Source of the DNA: GCA-003244245 sp050699875
GTDB lineage: Bacteria > Actinomycetota > Actinomycetes > Mycobacteriales > Pseudonocardiaceae
Length of the DNA: 64,000 bases
Assembly: GCA_050699875.1 (NCBI GenBank)
Contig: JBOHFX010000153.1
Location: 24,563 to 88,562 of the forward strand
Reading direction: 5' to 3'
Every line of letters begins with the position of its first letter. Positions within the stretch are counted from its first letter, which is position 1. Of the stretch, positions 63,401 through 64,000 are shown piece by piece. The notes under the pieces were generated by a model. That model had not been told where the DNA came from, ran no database searches, and saw only the letters and a list, made by a program, of their open reading frames with translations. A program made the position numbers and the translations under genes.

Positions 63401-63953
63401 TCAGGGCGAACTGCACCACCTGCTGACCGATCGTGCGCAGTGTGCGATCCACCGCAGGGTCGGACGGGACGCCGTGGGCGTCGAAGGTCACTTCGGTGGA
63501 GTTCAGCGCCGCGCCCAGTGGTGTGGGCCAGCCACGCAGCGCGTGCACGATCGAGCGCAGCGCGGTCAGGGTGGTCACGGTCGCCTGCCAACCCCGCGCC
63601 ATGGCGACACAGCCCACCGCCCGCCCGTCCAGATATGGCCGCGGATCGTCGCGCAGATCCTCGACGTAGTCCAGCGCGTTTTTCACCAGCCCGGAGACGG
63701 TGCCGTGATAGCCCGGTGAGACCAGCACCACGCCGTCTGCTTCCCGCAACGCGTGCACCAGCCGGTGCGCCACCCCGTCACGCTCGAGCACCGCCGGGTC
63801 GTAGAACGGCAGGACCAGGTCCATACCGGTGATCGCGACGGTCTCGGCCCCGGCGACCCGGGCCCCCTGGAGGACCACGCTCAGAGCTCGCTCGGACTGC
63901 GAGTCCGGGCGCATCGAACCACCGATGCCGACCACGGTGAGCCCCATGCCCAT
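63387..63953 (-). CDS. NADPH-dependent FMN reductase
   Basis: ATG 63953 (MGMGLTVVGIGGSMRPDSQS) gives 188 residues; a longer start at 63983 would add a Pro/Gly-rich stretch. The flavodoxin-like fold has the FMN phosphate loop GGSMRPDSQSERAL, YDPAVLERDG and VVLVSPGYHGTVSGLVKNAL, which is the hallmark P-x-Y-x-G-x-x-S-G-x-x-K-N-x-x-D. The enzyme supplies reduced FMN or acts as a quinone reductase. It converges with the ACT-GNAT gene with a 14-bp overlap of 3' ends. Confidence 0.9.
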   Translation of the reverse strand: MGMGLTVVGIGGSMRPDSQSERALSVVLQGARVAGAETVAITGMDLVLPFYDPAVLERDGVAHRLVHALREADGVVLVSPGYHGTVSGLVKNALDYVEDLRDDPRPYLDGRAVGCVAMARGWQATVTTLTALRSIVHALRGWPTPLGAALNSTEVTFDAHGVPSDPAVDRTLRTIGQQVVQFALTRQG

Positions 63954-64000
63954 TGACCCTACGGGTGGCCGGGGGCCCGGCACCCCCAGTGTGCCGGGCC

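Overview
The window is high-GC DNA from an actinomycete. Long GC-biased reading frames, GTG/TTG starts, a FurA-like/KatG pair, a PASTA-type bifunctional penicillin-binding protein next to a YqeY protein and a metallophosphoesterase, Nei2-type glycosylase, GlxA and HxlR regulators and an SCO5389-family protein all point to Actinomycetota. The gene neighbourhood around the penicillin-binding protein suggests the Pseudonocardiales/Mycobacteriales side. Genus cannot be fixed from sequence reading alone.

Layout. 1-23 kb is an accessory, heavily eroded region. It holds a secreted glucose/sorbosone dehydrogenase with a PKD domain that runs off the left edge, then remnants of IS6-, IS110- and IS21-type transposons and pseudogenes of a GH13 alpha-glucosidase, a LarA-like lactate racemase and an M61 peptidase. 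Intact islands among these are two tandem PhoU-like genes (9.2-10.9 kb), furA-katG (11.4-14.1 kb) with a 17-bp-stem terminator, a SARP/BTAD regulator, and an unusual cytosolic subtilase operon (15.7-18.4 kb). In that operon the protease is flanked by free-standing homologues of its own N-terminal and C-terminal domains, followed by a (D/E)-I/V-PPPP repeat protein. VapBC and HicAB toxin-antitoxin pairs follow. HicAB lies inside a 0.9-kb segment bounded by an intact tRNA-Phe and a 43-bp copy of its 3' half, as expected for a shrunken integrative element.

22.7-30.9 kb is core-like: tRNA-Phe, tRNA-Asp, tRNA-Glu, a large FAD/Fe-S oxidase, a PASTA penicillin-binding protein, YqeY, a metallophosphoesterase and tRNA-Pro. 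31-36 kb is accessory again: an overlapping HicA-like/HTH gene pair, a pentapeptide-repeat/GNAT wreck, a group 2 sigma factor and an IS66 remnant. 36-45 kb carries a sodium:solute symporter, a DUF732 protein and an envelope-polymer cluster (two paralogous FemAB/GNAT transferases around a beta-helix lipoprotein and a MurJ-like flippase). 44.8-45.8 kb is an HxlR regulator with two matching operator palindromes facing a truncated membrane gene. 46.7-52.2 kb is a copper-handling region: DUF326-type Cys/His protein, CopC-like protein, PepSY transmembrane protein and CopA ATPase. 52.1-54.5 kb has a truncated HD-domain gene, a GlxA regulator and debris. 55-64 kb is core-like: Nei, SRPBCC, VOC, a CooC-like ATPase/SCO5389/flavin oxidoreductase operon, MarR, an S9 peptidase, an ACT-GNAT fusion and an FMN reductase.

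The main candidate for an undescribed system is the subtilase operon at 15735-18378. Secondary candidates are the overlapping pair at 31194-31984, the repeated hicAB-IS6 module, and the paired HxlR operators.
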